A program made the position numbers and the translations under genes. From assembly GCF_028736035.1 (NCBI RefSeq), contig NZ_CP117866.1, positions 372,001 to 436,000 on the forward strand: DNA of 64,000 nucleotides. Reading direction: 5' to 3'. Below, piece after piece: positions 24,991-32,990 of the stretch. Every line of letters starts with the position of its first letter. Positions within the stretch are counted from its first letter, which is position 1. Source of the DNA: Streptomyces sp. T12 (GTDB lineage: Bacteria; Actinomycetota; Actinomycetes; Streptomycetales; Streptomycetaceae). The notes beneath the pieces were generated by a model. It worked only from the letters and a program-made list of their open reading frames with translations, had not been told where the DNA came from and did no database searches.

Positions 24991-25953
24991 CTACGACGTC
25001 AGGTCCTCGATCTCGGCCAGCGCCGCCAGGAGTTCCGGAGCGACGGCCTCCTGGACCCAGCGCTCCTGCCCGGCGTCGACCGCCCGGGGGATCGTCTCGG
25101 TGAGCATGATCAGGTAGAGGTAGGAGCGGTAGAGGGCGAGGCGCAGTCGGGCCGCCGCGTCGAACTCGGCCCGCCCTGCGGCCTCCCGGTATCCGGCCAG
25201 GAACGCCTCGTCCTTCTTGATGTCCCCCAGCAGCGCCAGGGAGACGAAGTCGGCCAGCGGGTCGCCCCAGAACATGCGCTCCCCGTCGATGAGCCCGCCG
25301 ATGCGGGCCTCCCCCGACGCACGGTCGACCAGGATGTTGCCCCGCCACAGGTCGAAGTGGACGAGACACGGGACGGTGACCTCGTCGAGCGCGTCGTAGG
25401 CGGCCCGGAGCGTACGGGCCACGGCGTCGGCGGGGCGCGGCAGGCGGGCCCCGTAACGGCGGGCGTCGTCCAGGACGGCGTCGAGCATCCCCGTGAACGC
25501 GGTGCGCCAGTCGTCGGCGAGCGGGCCGAGGGCACCGGACGGGTAGCCGTAGCCCGGCCCGGTGATGGTGTGCAGTCGGGCGACCTGACGGCCCAACTCC
25601 GTGCGCAGGGCGGCCTGTTCCGTGTCCGTGAGTGAGCCGTCCCAGGGGTCGCCCGGACAGGCGGTCATCAGCAGATGGCTTCCGAGGGTCACCACACGCG
25701 GCGCCGCCACGTCCGCCTTCGCGGCCGCGCGGTAGAACTCGGCCTCGGACACGAGGAGTTCGCTCTCGTGCGCCATGCCCGGAAGCGTCGCGTCGGGCGG
25801 CACCTTCAGCACATAGCGACGGCCGTCCACGAGGACCAGCTCCTCGACCGTGTTGTACGTGCCGCCCGACAGCGGGCGCAGGTGGGCGAGGTGTCCCGGC
25901 GGAAGACCGGCCGCGTCCAGGACCTGCCGGGCCCGTTCCCAGGAGTCCACCAC
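24991..25953 (-). CDS. Phosphotransferase (aminoglycoside/choline kinase fold)
   Basis: About 320 residues from a GTG at 25953 or 25950. Protein-kinase-like small-molecule phosphotransferase: Lys in YVLKVPP, catalytic loop LVHFDLWRGNILVD (H-x-D-x5-N) and metal site LIDGERMFWGDP (D-G/E). Substrate unknown; homoserine-, fructosamine- or sugar-kinase-like roles are all possible and resistance is not implied. It starts 23 bases after the CYP102 stop on the same strand, so it may be co-transcribed with it. Confidence 0.85.
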   Translation of the reverse strand: MVDSWERARQVLDAAGLPPGHLAHLRPLSGGTYNTVEELVLVDGRRYVLKVPPDATLPGMAHESELLVSEAEFYRAAAKADVAAPRVVTLGSHLLMTACPGDPWDGSLTDTEQAALRTELGRQVARLHTITGPGYGYPSGALGPLADDWRTAFTGMLDAVLDDARRYGARLPRPADAVARTLRAAYDALDEVTVPCLVHFDLWRGNILVDRASGEARIGGLIDGERMFWGDPLADFVSLALLGDIKKDEAFLAGYREAAGRAEFDAAARLRLALYRSYLYLIMLTETIPRAVDAGQERWVQEAVAPELLAALAEIEDLTS

Positions 25954-25976
25954 CGTGCGCCCACCCTCCCCTTCGG

Positions 25977-28900
25977 TCAGCCGGCCGCGTACACGTCCTC
26001 GACGTAACGGCCGTCCGCGATCAGCCCGTCGAGCCACCGCTCGGCCGCCACGTCGTCGGCGTCCGGCGTACGCTCCCGGTACAGCGTACGCAACGCCTCC
26101 CGTACACCCGGCGCCATCCTCGAACCGTCCCCGCAGACGTACACTCGGGCGCCCGCGCCGAGCAGCCCCCAGACCTCGTCGGCCTCGGCGGCGATGCGGT
26201 GCTGGACGAAGGTCACGCCGTCCTTTGGGGCGGCGCTGAAGGCCGGACGGAGCGAGACCGCGCCGGCGGCCTCGGCGGCGCGCAGTTCCTCGGCGTGCAG
26301 GAAGTCGACGTCGGGGGCGTCGCAGCCGAAGTAGCAGAGGGCGGGGGCGAGTTCGGCACCCTCCGCTCGTGCCGCCGTACGGTCGGCGATCGCCCCGCGG
26401 AAGGGGGCGAGGCCCGTGCCGGCCGCGACCATGACGACCGGTTCGGAGCCGCCGATCCGGAAGGCCTCCCGGCACGGCTGCACGCGGGCGTACACCGTGT
26501 CGCCGGGCCGGACGGTCATGAGGTGTCCGGATCCGGTGCCTCGGTAGACGCCCTTGCCCGAGCGGGCCGGAGCCTGAAGCAGGGACACCATCAGGTCCGC
26601 GTGGCCGGGGTCGACGGCGGGTGAGGAGGAGATGGAGTAGTGGCGGGGCCGCAGCGGGGTGAGGAGGTCGAGCAGCGTCGGCCAGTCCAGGGCGCCTCGC
26701 AGCGCCGGGTGGTCCTCGATCACCTCGACCAGGGTGCGCGGATCGTCGGTCAGGTTCGCCAGCGCCATGCGCTCCGGCGGGCACGGGTTGGCGGCGGCGA
26801 GCGCGGACAGCTGGGCGGCGCTCGGGCGCTCCTGCAACTCGACGTGGTGAGTGAGGAGTTGGCGCACCGTCAGGGGCCGGTCCACCGCGAGGCCGTCGCG
26901 GCGGGGGCGGGTGGCGCGGATGTCCAGGACGGTGTCGAGGTCGATGCCGAGTGCGGTGGCGGCGCGGTCGACGAGGGCCGGGGCGTTCGCGGGCAGCACC
27001 GTGAGGTGGTCGGCGGTGCGGTAGGTGACACCGTCCGGCAGGGCGACGCGGACGAAGCGCTTGCGGCGAGCGTAGCCGGGGGCGGTGAGGTCGTGGGCCT
27101 CGGTGACCGTCATCGGGACGAGGCCGTGGCGTTCGGCGAGGGCGTCGAGGGGGCCGCCGGTCAGGGTTCGGACCTCGTACGCCGTCGTGGGCTCGTCGTC
27201 GGCCGGGGCAGTGGCGTCCGGGTCGCCGTACTGCTCCAGCACAGCCGTGCGGAGCCTGGCCGTGAAGTCCCGTACCGCGCCGGTCAGATCGCCGGAGGCG
27301 TCGGCGGCGGCGCGGTCGGTCAGGCGGGTGGCGCCGAGTTCGGCGAGGCGGTCGTCGAAGCGGGTCGGGACGTGCTGGTAGGTGGCGGCCCAGTTGCGGT
27401 CGCCGACGCCGAGGACGGCGTAGGTGACGTCACCGGCGTCGGAGGCTTCGTCGAGCCAGGCGGCGAAGGCGGTGGCGTCGTCGGTGGGGCGGCCGTTGTA
27501 GGAGGCGGCGGTGATCACGACCGGGCGGTCGGTGGGCAGGCCGCCGGCGTAGTCGTCGAGGGGCGCGATCTGCGTCTCGCAGCCGATGGCGGCGGCCTCG
27601 TCGGCGAGCTGGGCGGCGAAGTCGCGGCAGGTGCCGTAGTTGCTGCCGTGCAGGAACAGGGCGCTGGTGCCGGGGCGGACGCGGGCGGGGAGGGCGGCCG
27701 TGTCGGACATGGCTTCCCTGGCCGCGGGGGCGGCGCCGGGCAGCGGGGTGTGCACCCGGTCGGCGGGCGTGCGCGGGGTCAGGGTCAGGGTGAAGCCGTC
27801 GGGCTTGAGGGTGAGGGTCTCCTTGATGGTGAGGCGGTAGTCGGCGTGGTCGTGCAGCCGGTAGCGGTGGACCAGCATCGCCAGCAGCATGGTCGCCTCG
27901 TGCAGGGCGAACTGCCGCCCGATGCAGGCGCGTTCACCGGTGCCGAACGGCTTGAAGGCGTGCACCGAGCGCGCCGCCTCGGCCTCGGGCGTGAAGCGGG
28001 TGGGGTCGAACAGCTCGGGGTTGTCGCCCCAGACCGGCTGCCGGTGCAGCATCGGGGCGAGGACGGTGACGAACTGCCCGGCGCGCAGCGGGATGCGGCC
28101 GCCGAGCATCGTGTCCTGAAGGGCGTGCCGGCTGAACGCGGCGGCCGTGGGCCACAGCCGCAGCGCCTCGTTGAGCACCTGGCGGGTGTACGTCAGCTTG
28201 CCGACCTCGTCGTACGTCGGCTCGACGTCGGCCCGGTCGCCCCACAGCTCGTCGACCTCGCGCTGCACGAGCTGGAGCGCGGCCGGGTGCTTGGCGAGGT
28301 AGTACAGCGCGAAGGACATCGCGCCGGAGGTCGTCTCGTGGCCGGCGATCAGGAAGGTGATGACCTGGTTGCGGATGTTGGCGGCGTCGAGGGTGCTGCC
28401 GTCCCGCGGGTGCTCGGCGGTGAGCATGAGGCCGAGAAGGTCCTCGGCGTCACGCTGGTCGGTGCCGGCGCGGGAGGCGATGACGTCGTCGACGACCTGG
28501 GCGAGGTAGGCGGCGTCGTCCCGGAAGGCCGCGTCGGCGGCGCAGTGGTCCTGGCCCGGGACGCGGGCCAGGCGGTTCATGCTCCACTCCAGGCAGCGCA
28601 CCATCGACTCGACGAAGGGGTGCGGCTCGGCCCGCTCGAAGGACCCGAAGTCGTAGCCGAACCCGGCGAGCCCGATGGTGTCGAGGGTCATGCGGGTCAT
28701 GTCGTCGGGGACGTTCACCGGCTGTCCGGCGCCGGCGTCGCGGTCCCAGGACGCGATGAGCCGCTGGGCCACCTTCAGCATCACGGGGTGGTAGGTGCGC
28801 ATCGAGCCGAGCGCGAAGGCGGGCATGAGGATGTCGTGCGCCCTGGCCCAGTTCGGTTCGTCGTTGTACGCCGTGAACAGGCCGTCGGCGGCGAACTCCC

Positions 28901-29153
28901 GGACGTTCTCCAGGGCGGGCCCGACATGCTTGGCGAACCGCTTCTCGTCCGCGAGGTCGGCCACCAGGTCGAGGTCGGCGGTGAACAGCGTCTCCCGCCC
29001 GTGCAGCCGCCGCACGAGCACCGGCCCGTGCTCCCGCATCAGCTCCATGACCTGCTGGATCGGGGTACGGCCGGGTCCGACGGCGGTGATGTCGACGACG
29101 GGGACACCGGGGAGGGTGTCGAGGGGCTGCGGGTGCAACGCGGTGGGGGGCAT
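25977..29153 (-). CDS. Self-sufficient CYP102 (P450 BM3-type) P450-reductase fusion
   Basis: 1058 residues, close to the 1049 of P450 BM3. P450 domain 1-465: I-helix AGHETT (270-275), ExxR in NEALRLWP, haem loop FGTGERACIG with Cys410. A linker leads to a flavodoxin-like FMN domain (about 497-640; LHGSNYGTCRDFA, GVGDRNWAATYQ) and a FAD/NADPH reductase (about 655-1058; RHYSISSSP, MVAAGTGLAPFRG, VYVCGDG). All electron-transfer parts needed for NADPH-driven hydroxylation are in one chain. CYP102 enzymes hydroxylate fatty acids near the omega end. Divergent from a PAS-LuxR regulator. Confidence 0.96.
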   Translation of the reverse strand: MPPTALHPQPLDTLPGVPVVDITAVGPGRTPIQQVMELMREHGPVLVRRLHGRETLFTADLDLVADLADEKRFAKHVGPALENVREFAADGLFTAYNDEPNWARAHDILMPAFALGSMRTYHPVMLKVAQRLIASWDRDAGAGQPVNVPDDMTRMTLDTIGLAGFGYDFGSFERAEPHPFVESMVRCLEWSMNRLARVPGQDHCAADAAFRDDAAYLAQVVDDVIASRAGTDQRDAEDLLGLMLTAEHPRDGSTLDAANIRNQVITFLIAGHETTSGAMSFALYYLAKHPAALQLVQREVDELWGDRADVEPTYDEVGKLTYTRQVLNEALRLWPTAAAFSRHALQDTMLGGRIPLRAGQFVTVLAPMLHRQPVWGDNPELFDPTRFTPEAEAARSVHAFKPFGTGERACIGRQFALHEATMLLAMLVHRYRLHDHADYRLTIKETLTLKPDGFTLTLTPRTPADRVHTPLPGAAPAAREAMSDTAALPARVRPGTSALFLHGSNYGTCRDFAAQLADEAAAIGCETQIAPLDDYAGGLPTDRPVVITAASYNGRPTDDATAFAAWLDEASDAGDVTYAVLGVGDRNWAATYQHVPTRFDDRLAELGATRLTDRAAADASGDLTGAVRDFTARLRTAVLEQYGDPDATAPADDEPTTAYEVRTLTGGPLDALAERHGLVPMTVTEAHDLTAPGYARRKRFVRVALPDGVTYRTADHLTVLPANAPALVDRAATALGIDLDTVLDIRATRPRRDGLAVDRPLTVRQLLTHHVELQERPSAAQLSALAAANPCPPERMALANLTDDPRTLVEVIEDHPALRGALDWPTLLDLLTPLRPRHYSISSSPAVDPGHADLMVSLLQAPARSGKGVYRGTGSGHLMTVRPGDTVYARVQPCREAFRIGGSEPVVMVAAGTGLAPFRGAIADRTAARAEGAELAPALCYFGCDAPDVDFLHAEELRAAEAAGAVSLRPAFSAAPKDGVTFVQHRIAAEADEVWGLLGAGARVYVCGDGSRMAPGVREALRTLYRERTPDADDVAAERWLDGLIADGRYVEDVYAAG

Positions 29154-29233
29154 GGCGCGACAACTGCCTTTCGCGGTACGGGACTACTGCGATCCAGCGT
29201 GATCGACGGGCCCCGGCCACCCGCACCCCGCCC

Positions 29234-29249
29234 CTACATGATTGTGTAG
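29234..29249. promoter_or_regulatory. Inverted repeat between CYP102 and PAS-LuxR regulator
   Basis: CTACA (29234-29238) and TGTAG (29245-29249) pair perfectly across six bases in the 140-bp divergent promoter region. LuxR-type helix-turn-helix proteins often bind short dyads of this size. It is a reasonable binding site for the adjacent regulator, on position alone. Confidence 0.4.
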
Positions 29250-29293
29250 TCCATGGATGTGCGTCACGCTTGCGCCGAGGGACCGGAGGTGCT

Positions 29294-29938
29294 GTGGACT
29301 GGGCTCGACCCGAGGCCGTGGTCTGGCGCAACCGCGCCCTGATGGTCTTCGACCGCGTCTCGGTACCGATCGCGGTCTGCGATGTGTACGGCGCGGTCCT
29401 GCTGGCCAATCCGGCGATGGCGGCGGAGTGCGGTACGACCCCGGGACGGCTGCGCGGCCGGGACGTGCTGGAGCTGTTCCGCCCGCAGGAGGCGACGCAG
29501 GTGGAGCGGATCGCCGAGGCACTGCGGCTGCGGCACCGGTCGCGGTACCAGGTGTCGGTGCGCTGGCAGGCGCCCGGCGGTGCGCAGCGGTACGGGGAGC
29601 TGACGGCGGACCCGGTGAGCGACACCGTGGAGGAGACGCCGGCGCTGCTGGTGCTGCTCCGGGTCCTGGGCGAGCGCGAGGCACAGGAACGCAGGCCCGT
29701 GAAGGTGGCGCCGACCGAGGCACGCATCCTGGCGCTGCTCGCCGGGGGCGCCACCACCGCGCAGGCCGCCCGGGAGACCGGCCTCACCGTGGACGGCGTG
29801 AACTACCACCTGCGGCGCCTGTCGGCACGCTGGAGCGCGGCGAACCGCACGGAACTGGTCGCCCGCGCCTACGCACTGGGCCTGCTCGCTGCCGGGGTGT
29901 GGCCGCCGACGCCGGCCGCATCGGAGGAGCCCGAGTAG
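29294..29938 (+). CDS. PAS-domain regulator with LuxR-type helix-turn-helix
   Basis: 214 residues from GTG 29294, with GGAGG just upstream. Residues 15-125 form a PAS-like sensor (VFDRVSVPIAVCDVYGAVLLANPAMAAECGTTPGRLRGRDVLELF). Residues 140-205 form a LuxR/GerE-like DNA-binding domain (PTEARILALLAGGATTAQAARETGLTVDGVNYHLRRLSARW). The arrangement suggests a ligand- or redox-sensing regulator; its divergence from CYP102 makes that gene the likely target. The last 70 bases overlap the 3' end of the opposite-strand DUF3626 gene. Confidence 0.87.
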   Translation: MDWARPEAVVWRNRALMVFDRVSVPIAVCDVYGAVLLANPAMAAECGTTPGRLRGRDVLELFRPQEATQVERIAEALRLRHRSRYQVSVRWQAPGGAQRYGELTADPVSDTVEETPALLVLLRVLGEREAQERRPVKVAPTEARILALLAGGATTAQAARETGLTVDGVNYHLRRLSARWSAANRTELVARAYALGLLAAGVWPPTPAASEEPE

Positions 29939-30792
29939 GCGGTCCCCGCTCCCTCGGGCGCGCCGAAGCGGGCGAGGGTGTGCCACACCATCTTCAGGTC
30001 CTGGAGTTCGTAGCGGCCCGTGCGGGCGGCGTTGCCGATGACGCGTGGGTTGATCAGTCCGTTCTCGGCGAGGCGGGCGCCCAGCTCGGCGTACTCCTGG
30101 CCGCGGTAGTCGGCGTGGCGGTGCAGGTCGGCCACGGTGAGCCGATAGCCGGGGTGCCACTCGACCGGGAACGGCAGCAGACGGGCGGCGATCTCGACGG
30201 GCGTGCCCCGGTAGCTCGCGTCCAGGACGATCGCCTCGACGTCTCGGGCGAGGACGACTCCCCCGTGGACCTGCGCCTCGATGTAGTCATTGAGGGCGTC
30301 CTGTTCGTCGGCCTCGGCGAGGGCGACGAGGTGCATACCGACGGCGACGCCGAAGTCGGTCGGCTCGGCCGCGCTGTCGGGGTAGCAGAAGGTGGCGCGG
30401 GCGAGTGCCGTGCCGGTCAGCCGGAAGTGCGAGGAGCCGAACCGCGGGGCGGCGCCCACCACTTGGCGGCGGAAGTTCAGAGCGCCGTACACGGGCCGCT
30501 CGTGGCCGGGCGCGTCGTCGTAGACCCCGCCGAAGATCCGGCTCTCCCAGCGCCAGCGGTCGCCGCCGGGGTGCGCGGTGAGCCCGCCGTTGCTGGTGCC
30601 GGTGACGAACTGCGAGTGGTAGGTGCCGTCCTCGGCCAGCGCGCGCAGGATCGGTACGCCCCGCACCAGCCGGTCCGGGTGGAAGTTGAGGGTGACGCGC
30701 ACCTCGGGGTCGAGGGCCGGCCCCGTGGACGAGGCCGCGACGTGCCGCAGTGCCGCCCGGGCCCGAGGTGACCCGACAGGGCCGAAATTCAC
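29869..30792 (-). CDS. DUF3626 domain protein
   Basis: 307 residues. The hallmark region LNFHPDRLVRGVPILRALAEDG is followed by YHSQFVTGTSNGGLTAHPGGDRWRWE, characteristic of the family. Conserved His, Asp and Glu residues throughout (for example HPGYRLTVADLHRHADYRG) suggest an enzyme, but no activity is established for the family. The last 23 codons overlap the regulator on the opposite strand and read through low-complexity sequence. Confidence 0.85.
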   Translation of the reverse strand: MNFGPVGSPRARAALRHVAASSTGPALDPEVRVTLNFHPDRLVRGVPILRALAEDGTYHSQFVTGTSNGGLTAHPGGDRWRWESRIFGGVYDDAPGHERPVYGALNFRRQVVGAAPRFGSSHFRLTGTALARATFCYPDSAAEPTDFGVAVGMHLVALAEADEQDALNDYIEAQVHGGVVLARDVEAIVLDASYRGTPVEIAARLLPFPVEWHPGYRLTVADLHRHADYRGQEYAELGARLAENGLINPRVIGNAARTGRYELQDLKMVWHTLARFGAPEGAGTAYSGSSDAAGVGGHTPAASRPSA

Positions 30793-30828
30793 TGGCTCCC
30801 CCTCATCAAGCTGCCTATCCTAGCCATG

Positions 30829-30847
30829 AACCTAGGGCCCCTAGGTT
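30829..30847. promoter_or_regulatory. Perfect 19-bp palindrome upstream of the FBP gene
   Basis: AACCTAGG-GCC-CCTAGGTT, an exact 8-bp inverted repeat with a 3-base centre, lies 42 bases before the FBP start codon and 37 bases before the divergent DUF3626 start. Its symmetry and position indicate an operator serving one or both genes. It resembles no consensus that I can name. A terminator is unlikely, since both flanking genes start here. Confidence 0.55.
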
Positions 30848-30888
30848 TTACCGATCAGCCCAACACCCTTACCCCCCGGAGTCTCCCC

Positions 30889-31383
30889 ATGAAGCCACTC
30901 ACCGAGCCGGACATCCGCAACTCTTTCATCAACTGCTCGAAAGGCGAGGCCAAGCGCCTGTCCCTCCCCCGCGATCTCGACGAACGCCCTTGGGACGACC
31001 TCGACTTCCTCGGCTGGCGTGATCCAGGAGCCCCCGATCGCAGCTATCTGGTCACCGAGCGGGAGGGGCGCCCGGTGGGCGTCACCCTCCGCTTCCCCTC
31101 CTCGCAGCGCGGCTTCCTGCACCGCAGCATGTGCTCCCTCTGCCTGACGACCCATCCGGGCGGCGGCGTCTCGCTGATGACGGCCCGCAAGGCGGGGGCG
31201 GCGGGCCGCGAGGGCAACTCGGTCGGCCTCTACATGTGCACCGACCTCGCCTGCTCGCTGTACGTCCGCGGCAAGAAGAACCTGGAGTCCGGGAGCCGCT
31301 TCGAGGAGAGCCTGACGCCGGCGGAGCAGATCGCCCGGACCACGGGCAATCTGACCGCCTTCCTCGACAAGCTGTACGTCTGA
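30889..31383 (+). CDS. FBP domain protein (EF-G-binding, fusidic-acid-resistance-like zinc finger)
   Basis: 164 residues from ATG 30889 with GGAG upstream. The C-terminal half has the treble-clef zinc finger MCSLCLTTHPGGGVSLMTARKAGAAGREGNSVGLYMCTDLACSLYVRGKK, with two C-x2-C/C-x3-C pairs, as in the FBP domain of elongation-factor-G-binding proteins such as FusB. FusB releases EF-G stalled on the ribosome by fusidic acid. The N-terminal half supplies an alpha-helical domain. Role in intrinsic tolerance or translation recovery is inferred. A perfect palindrome lies in its promoter region. Confidence 0.88.
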   Translation: MKPLTEPDIRNSFINCSKGEAKRLSLPRDLDERPWDDLDFLGWRDPGAPDRSYLVTEREGRPVGVTLRFPSSQRGFLHRSMCSLCLTTHPGGGVSLMTARKAGAAGREGNSVGLYMCTDLACSLYVRGKKNLESGSRFEESLTPAEQIARTTGNLTAFLDKLYV

Positions 31384-31396
31384 GCACCCGCGACGA

Positions 31397-32728
31397 TCAC
31401 TGGTCCCGCAGCGTCGCCGCCTCCACCCGGTGCAGATGGATCAGGACGTCGTAGCTGCGGGCGAGCGCGATGTCGTGCGGGCCGTCGGGGTAGGCGGTGC
31501 CGATGCTGCGCGTGGGGTGTGCCTGCCGCAGCCAGGCGTCAGCCGGTGACGGGGCGGTCCGCAGGTCGAGCAGGTAGTCGCGGTGCCGCACCCGGTCCAG
31601 GATCCGCTCGCTGCTGCCCGGGCCCGCCGGACCCAGCGTCCAGCGCTGGATGACGTCGTCCTGGCCGGTGGCGTTGAACGAGCCCTGCGCGAAGGTCAGG
31701 CCGACGCTCACATAGCCCGCGCCGAGGCTGTCCCGCAGGAACGCGCCCTGCACCTTCGGGTACTGAGCGGGGTCGTGCGCGACATACGCGACGTGGTTGT
31801 TGTGCGCCGACAGCAGCACCTTGGTACCGGTGCGCCCCTGCCACCACACCACGTTCGCCGCCATCGCCGCATCGCGGTAGCGCATGGCCGCGGCGATCTC
31901 GGCGGGGTCCTCGATGTCGAAGGCGTACTGCCGGGCGGTCTGGTCGATCACCCTCGCCTGCTGGACTGCCCGGTCGTACGCCTCGCGGTCGGCGCCCGGA
32001 TCCTGCCGCTCCAGCAGCCGCAGCGCCTCACCCGTGCGCTCCGCCCGCTCCATGCACTCGGCGTACGGCAGCTTCAGGTACTGCTCGATGTATGCGCCGG
32101 TCGACACGGTGGGCCGCAGCCCGCGGTACAGCTCGGCAAGTCGGGCGCTCAGCTGCGGGTGACTGGCGGCCACGTAGTCCTCGACGGCGTCGTACAGCTC
32201 GGGTCCGGTCCAGGAGATGTCGTCGCCCATGAAGCGGACGGGGTCGCCGGGGTGCCGGAGGTTGTACGCGCGTATCCACTCGACGAGGCGCAGATAGTCG
32301 GTGTTGTTCCACCACAGGTAGTCCCCTTGGAACTCCTCGCGCATGATGCGCCGCGGATCCCCCTTGCCGAGCAGCACGTAGTCATCGAGGCGCTGCCCTG
32401 TGCTCCAGGGGGCCTCCAGGGCGAAGGTGCGAAAGCCCTTCTCCTCGACCAGGTGGCGGAAGACGCGGTCCTTGAGGGCGAAGAAGTCGTGCGAGCTGTG
32501 GGTGGCCTCGCCCAGGCCGACGACCCGGGCGTCGCCGATCATCCGGTCCAGGGGGCGCAGATCGCCGGTGCCGCCGCCCGGTTCGACGCTCCGCAGCGGG
32601 TGGGCGGCCCGGTCGAGTGCCCCGACGACCGTGGTGGGGGTCGGTGCCGCCGTGGCCGGGATGCCGGTCGTCAGGGCGGCGAGGATGATGAACAGGGTCA
32701 GCAGTAATCCGGTCCGATGCCGATTCAT
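31397..32728 (-). CDS. Secreted erythromycin-esterase-like protein
   Basis: 443 residues from ATG 32728; an upstream in-frame ATG at 32764 is less likely because the signal peptide begins here (MNRHRTGLLLTLFIILAALTTGIPATA). The EreA/succinoglycan-synthesis family core is present: VVGLGEATHSSHDFFALKDRVFRHLVEEKGFRTFALEAPWS with the catalytic His and Glu, and LLSAHNNHVAYVAHDP. Family members hydrolyse macrolide lactones, but most environmental homologues have no tested substrate. Being exported is unusual for a resistance esterase and points to another extracellular ester. Confidence 0.87.
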   Translation of the reverse strand: MNRHRTGLLLTLFIILAALTTGIPATAAPTPTTVVGALDRAAHPLRSVEPGGGTGDLRPLDRMIGDARVVGLGEATHSSHDFFALKDRVFRHLVEEKGFRTFALEAPWSTGQRLDDYVLLGKGDPRRIMREEFQGDYLWWNNTDYLRLVEWIRAYNLRHPGDPVRFMGDDISWTGPELYDAVEDYVAASHPQLSARLAELYRGLRPTVSTGAYIEQYLKLPYAECMERAERTGEALRLLERQDPGADREAYDRAVQQARVIDQTARQYAFDIEDPAEIAAAMRYRDAAMAANVVWWQGRTGTKVLLSAHNNHVAYVAHDPAQYPKVQGAFLRDSLGAGYVSVGLTFAQGSFNATGQDDVIQRWTLGPAGPGSSERILDRVRHRDYLLDLRTAPSPADAWLRQAHPTRSIGTAYPDGPHDIALARSYDVLIHLHRVEAATLRDQ

Positions 32729-32925
32729 GATCCAAGGCTTGCGCTCCGGGCCGGCGGGGACCATCCCGCGGTCCTCCGTCCCCGGTTGCGGTCAACCGCC
32801 GGGTGACGGCGGGGGTTTTCCTCAGTTCCGGACCCGGTCGGGCGCCCGGCCTCGCGCGGGTGGTGTCGACGATCACCGGCCCAGCCCCTTGCCGTACCGC
32901 GGCCGCTGCGATCAATCTGGGGTTC

Positions 32926-32950
32926 CTTGCGGACCGTTATGTTCCGCAAG
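32926..32950. promoter_or_regulatory. 8-bp inverted repeat upstream of the aromatic acid exporter
   Basis: CTTGCGGA (32926-32933) and TCCGCAAG (32943-32950) are perfectly complementary with nine bases between. It lies 20-40 bases before the exporter start, overlapping the expected promoter. An operator is more plausible than a terminator, as no upstream plus-strand gene ends nearby. Confidence 0.45.
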
Positions 32951-32990
32951 CAGGGTGTGGGAAGCATCTGTGGAAAGGGAACAGCCGAGG

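Noticed and set aside
24991..25953. Aminoglycoside resistance call for the phosphotransferase
   Set aside because: The catalytic loop is shared by many small-molecule kinases, and the neighbours are a ROK regulator and a P450, not a resistance or biosynthesis cluster.
30826..30888. Upstream ATG at 30826 as start of the FBP gene
   Set aside because: It would translate through the perfect palindrome and adds 21 residues with no domain; ATG 30889 has a ribosome site and fits the domain start.
31397..32728. Macrolide resistance gene call for the erythromycin-esterase-like protein
   Set aside because: It carries a signal peptide and lies in no resistance context; the family is broad and most members are untested, so no resistance claim is made.
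32796..32819. GC hairpin CCGCC-n7-GGCGG followed by GGG and TTTT, terminator-like on the plus strand
   Set aside because: No plus-strand gene ends before it; the esterase gene starts nearby on the minus strand. The arms are only five bases long, so it is not called as a terminator.
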